From Chryseolinea serpens (GTDB lineage: Bacteria; Bacteroidota; Bacteroidia; Cytophagales; Cyclobacteriaceae): DNA of 64,000 nucleotides. The notes under the pieces are model-generated. The model searched no databases, was not told the DNA's origin, and was given only the letters and a program-made list of their open reading frames with translations. This document shows positions 61,967 to 64,000 of this stretch, in pieces. The stretch lies in assembly GCF_900129725.1 (NCBI RefSeq), contig NZ_FQWQ01000002.1, positions 930,001-994,000 on the forward strand, in the 5' to 3' direction. Every line of letters starts with the position of its first letter. Within the stretch, counting starts at the first letter, position 1. The position numbers were made by a program, and so were the translations under genes.

Positions 61967-62839
61967 ATGCATAAATTCTCAGCCCGCGACATTTTTATAG
62001 GATTGCTCTTCTCCATGCTTTGGTCATCGGCTTCGGTAGCCGGGAAATTCGGCTTGCGTGTGGCGGAGCCGCTGGTATTGTTCACGGTCCGCTTCCTGCT
62101 GGCCGGTGTGCTGCTGTTGGCCTATGTCTATGGTGTCCAGAAAAATCCTTTGCCCCGTGCGCGGGAGTGGAAACAGATTACCATCTTCGGCACCTTCAAC
62201 ACGGCCCTTTACCTGGGTTTGTTCATCATCGCCCTGCAATACATCACGCCGGGCATCACCACACTGGCCATTGCCCTCAATCCACTTTTCATCAGCGTGA
62301 TGACCGCCGTGTGGATGAAGCGCAGGATCCCGGCGAACGAATGGATCAGCATTGGGTTGGGCATTATGGGTGTTTTTGTGGCGGCCTATCCCCTGTTGCA
62401 AACGAGCTACGCCACACCCGGCGGCTTGGCGTTGTTGGCGTTGAGCATGCTCACCTATTCTTTCGGGGCGGTCTACTATGCGGCGGTCCGCTGGGAATTG
62501 TCGCGCATCACCATCAATGCCTGGCAGGTCTTCATCGGTGGGTTGCTCGTCCTGCCCCTGGCCTTGTTCATGCACAAAGCGGAAAACTCTTTTAATCTCA
62601 CGTTCTGGCTGTCGCTCGCCTGGTTGATCATCCCGGTGTCGGTGGTGGCGGTTAATTTGTGGTTGAGGTTGCTCAAGACCGATGCGGTGCGGGCCTCGCT
62701 GTGGCTGTACCTTTGCCCGATCTTTGGCTTTTTATATTCGTCTGTTTTCTTGGGAGAGCCGCTTACGCTCTATACGTTGGGAGGGACGGTGCTGGTGATG
62801 ACGGCCCTTTATATCGGGCAGCGGAGAGCGAAGGTTTAA
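61967..62839 (+). CDS. EamA/DMT-family transporter
   Basis: A 290-residue membrane protein with ten hydrophobic segments in two EamA halves (FIGLLFSMLWSSASVAGKFG, FTVRFLLAGVLLLAYVYG, SLWLYLCPIFGFLYSSVFLG, LYTLGGTVLVMTALYIGQ). It exports or takes up small metabolites; the substrate cannot be predicted. The stop is followed after 8 bases by a solo arm of the repeat found behind kup. Confidence 0.9.
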   Translation: MHKFSARDIFIGLLFSMLWSSASVAGKFGLRVAEPLVLFTVRFLLAGVLLLAYVYGVQKNPLPRAREWKQITIFGTFNTALYLGLFIIALQYITPGITTLAIALNPLFISVMTAVWMKRRIPANEWISIGLGIMGVFVAAYPLLQTSYATPGGLALLALSMLTYSFGAVYYAAVRWELSRITINAWQVFIGGLLVLPLALFMHKAENSFNLTFWLSLAWLIIPVSVVAVNLWLRLLKTDAVRASLWLYLCPIFGFLYSSVFLGEPLTLYTLGGTVLVMTALYIGQRRAKV

Positions 62840-62847
62840 CCACCTCA

Positions 62848-62878
62848 CCTTCGCTAAAGCTTCGGCGGGCAAGCAAAG
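62848..62878 (+). repeat. Solo arm of the kup inverted repeat
   Basis: CCTTCGCTAAAGCTTCGGCG and the following 11 bases match 25551-25581 with one change (T for A). No opposite arm follows here, so the hairpin is missing. Confidence 0.85.
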
Positions 62879-62902
62879 AAATGCCTATGGTTAACGATCC
62901 CG

Positions 62903-64000
62903 CTACTTACTGAGCTTGAGGATCAACTGCTCCATACATTGCGTCATGTATTCGCCGTTGCCTTTTCCATACCAGTTCATCAACTGGGTTTCATAGTGAT
63001 CGGTGTCGTAGTATTTTCCCGGTGTTACATAACCGATATAGCCGCCATTGAAGCTGGTCACCATCGTGCGCAGGCCCTGGTGATGCGCAACCGAGTCCAG
63101 CGTGGCATCGAACTGTCCTGAAAAATCGCAGGGCGTTCCCAGCATCACCATGTCGCCGATGCGGAGGGCGGTGAGGTACTCGGGATACTCTCCGAAGGCC
63201 GACTCGAACACCCGGGGCCGGAGACACCAGTTCTTCAAAACTTTTACCTGCGGATCGCTCAACAACAGCGGCACACGATACATGACCAACGCCCCGCCCC
63301 GAAGTGGGGTAAGCAACGCCGAATGATCGGAAAAATTTTGCGCGATCTTGTCCGCCATCCAGTTCACGCAACCCTGGCCCGACTCCGGCGAGTTGCCCGA
63401 ATGGCTTCCGACGGCGCCGGCCATGAACATGGCAAACGTGTATTTATTTTTTTCCAGGGCATCGACCAATTGTCCCGGGTAGTCGCGCGACAAGTGAAGG
63501 TCTTCATCGGGCAGACACGTGGCATGCGCCGTATAGCTCAACAATACCAGTTTGCTGCTGTCGCTGCGTTGCACCTCCAGAACGCGAAGCAGGGAATCCA
63601 CCGGGCCGTTGTCGATCAACCGGTTGGCTACAGCCGGCACGGGAATGAAGCCGGCTTTTATTTTGGCGGGAAGCATGTTCTCGGATGCTTCCTGAATGCT
63701 GGCTTTGATCTTGTCGGCCAGGAAGTGCACGATCGAGTCGTTGTAGGGTCCGTATAACAGTGCCGTGGCGCCCTTGGCCCAGTTGCCGATGCTGTTGTGC
63801 GAATGGATGGCACCCAGGTAGGTGTTGTTCAAGGTGAACCCGATTTGCGGAAGTTCTTTTTCCAGCAGGCCGGTAACCGTGGGCGGCATGATCAACAGGT
63901 CGGCGCTCACAATGGCTACACGCCGTTTGCCGTTGCTCACCACGAGGGTGCGCACGTAGATCGAGTCGTGCACCGATTCGAACAGCTTTCCGCGCCGCGT
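62903..64000 (-). CDS. Neutral/alkaline ceramidase-like hydrolase, C-terminal part
   Basis: The minus-strand frame runs on through the right edge of the window (GKLFESVHDSIYVRTLVVSN is the last part visible), so the N terminus is missing. At least 360 residues are visible. RVAIVSADLLIMPPTVTG, YLGAIHSHNSIGNWAKG with probable zinc His residues, and LLSYTAHATCLPDE resemble the neutral/alkaline non-lysosomal ceramidase N-terminal domain. Many Bacteroidota homologues have no proven ceramidase activity. It converges on the EamA gene. Confidence 0.82.
   Translation of the reverse strand, partial: TRRGKLFESVHDSIYVRTLVVSNGKRRVAIVSADLLIMPPTVTGLLEKELPQIGFTLNNTYLGAIHSHNSIGNWAKGATALLYGPYNDSIVHFLADKIKASIQEASENMLPAKIKAGFIPVPAVANRLIDNGPVDSLLRVLEVQRSDSSKLVLLSYTAHATCLPDEDLHLSRDYPGQLVDALEKNKYTFAMFMAGAVGSHSGNSPESGQGCVNWMADKIAQNFSDHSALLTPLRGGALVMYRVPLLLSDPQVKVLKNWCLRPRVFESAFGEYPEYLTALRIGDMVMLGTPCDFSGQFDATLDSVAHHQGLRTMVTSFNGGYIGYVTPGKYYDTDHYETQLMNWYGKGNGEYMTQCMEQLILKLSK

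Noticed and set aside
1-64000. tRNA, rRNA, prophage, integrase or IS transposase genes
   Set aside because: No T-loop-like GGTTCGAATCC pattern, rRNA core sequence or recognisable mobility protein was seen on either strand.

Overview
The window looks like ordinary chromosome of a free-living member of the Bacteroidota, most likely of the order Cytophagales. The grounds are: a gldA-gldF-gldG cluster; Bacteroidota -7 promoter boxes of the form TAnnTTTG; several ~800-residue FtsX/MacB-type permeases with no ATPase beside them; a TonB-dependent receptor; many Bacteroidota-style lipoproteins; and families such as DUF4340, DUF4369-type thioredoxin proteins and SMUG2. Base composition is slightly above half GC by eye, high for the phylum, except for an AT-richer stretch near 35.5-37 kb. 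No rRNA, tRNA, CRISPR array, integrase, IS transposase or prophage gene was seen.

Layout. 1-4.8 kb: dnaN (cut by the left edge), then a minus-strand operon gldA-gldF-gldG-DUF4340. 4.8-5.6 kb: non-coding, filled with REP-like double palindromes. 5.6-10.4 kb: a secreted thioredoxin-like protein, a conserved unknown, a divergent HxlR regulator/VOC pair, a DUF6194 protein and an endonuclease III homologue. 10.4-15 kb: cytochrome P460, then a minus-strand group of cytochrome c/beta-propeller lipoprotein, Tat-exported SelA-like PLP enzyme and CBM9-like protein. 15.6-19.7 kb: Tat-exported M19 dipeptidase, xseAB and a polyprenyl diphosphate synthase. 19.9-25.6 kb: ion transport and envelope genes (CorA, CBS-domain hemolysin family, coiled-coil lipoprotein, Kup) with a long Kup leader. 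25.7-35.3 kb: a frameshifted VOC gene, three large ABC permeases, an NTF2-like lipoprotein and a secreted unknown. 35.3-39.3 kb: an AT-richer patch with unknown genes and a membrane patatin-like lipase. 39.4-55.3 kb: AddA/UvrD-like helicase-nuclease, DUF2807 protein, a fourth permease, PH-domain protein, D-aminoacylase-like amidohydrolase, UPF1-like helicase, M28 peptidase, SMUG2-type glycosylase and HrpB. 55.4-64 kb: small unknowns, SRPBCC protein, rhomboid protease, methyltransferase, VF530 protein, a YfiR-TonB receptor pair, an EamA transporter and a ceramidase-like protein cut by the right edge.

The strongest non-textbook signal is non-coding. A 169-bp element occurs twice in full, in opposite orientation, at 31804-31972 and 35293-35461. 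Each end is a hairpin of the form CTTGTTGGTG-AAGAA-CACCAACAAG. Decayed or partial relatives lie at 18578-18713, 31709-31740 and 36301-36324, and the outermost stem pair changes in a compensated way between copies. It behaves like a MITE or REP-type element without its transposase. Other repeat families are the REP-like cluster at 5.15-5.55 kb, a perfect 38-bp inverted repeat behind kup with a solo arm at 62.85 kb, and a degenerate repeat tract at 50.2-50.4 kb.

All calls come from reading the sequence and recalling protein families; no database search was run.
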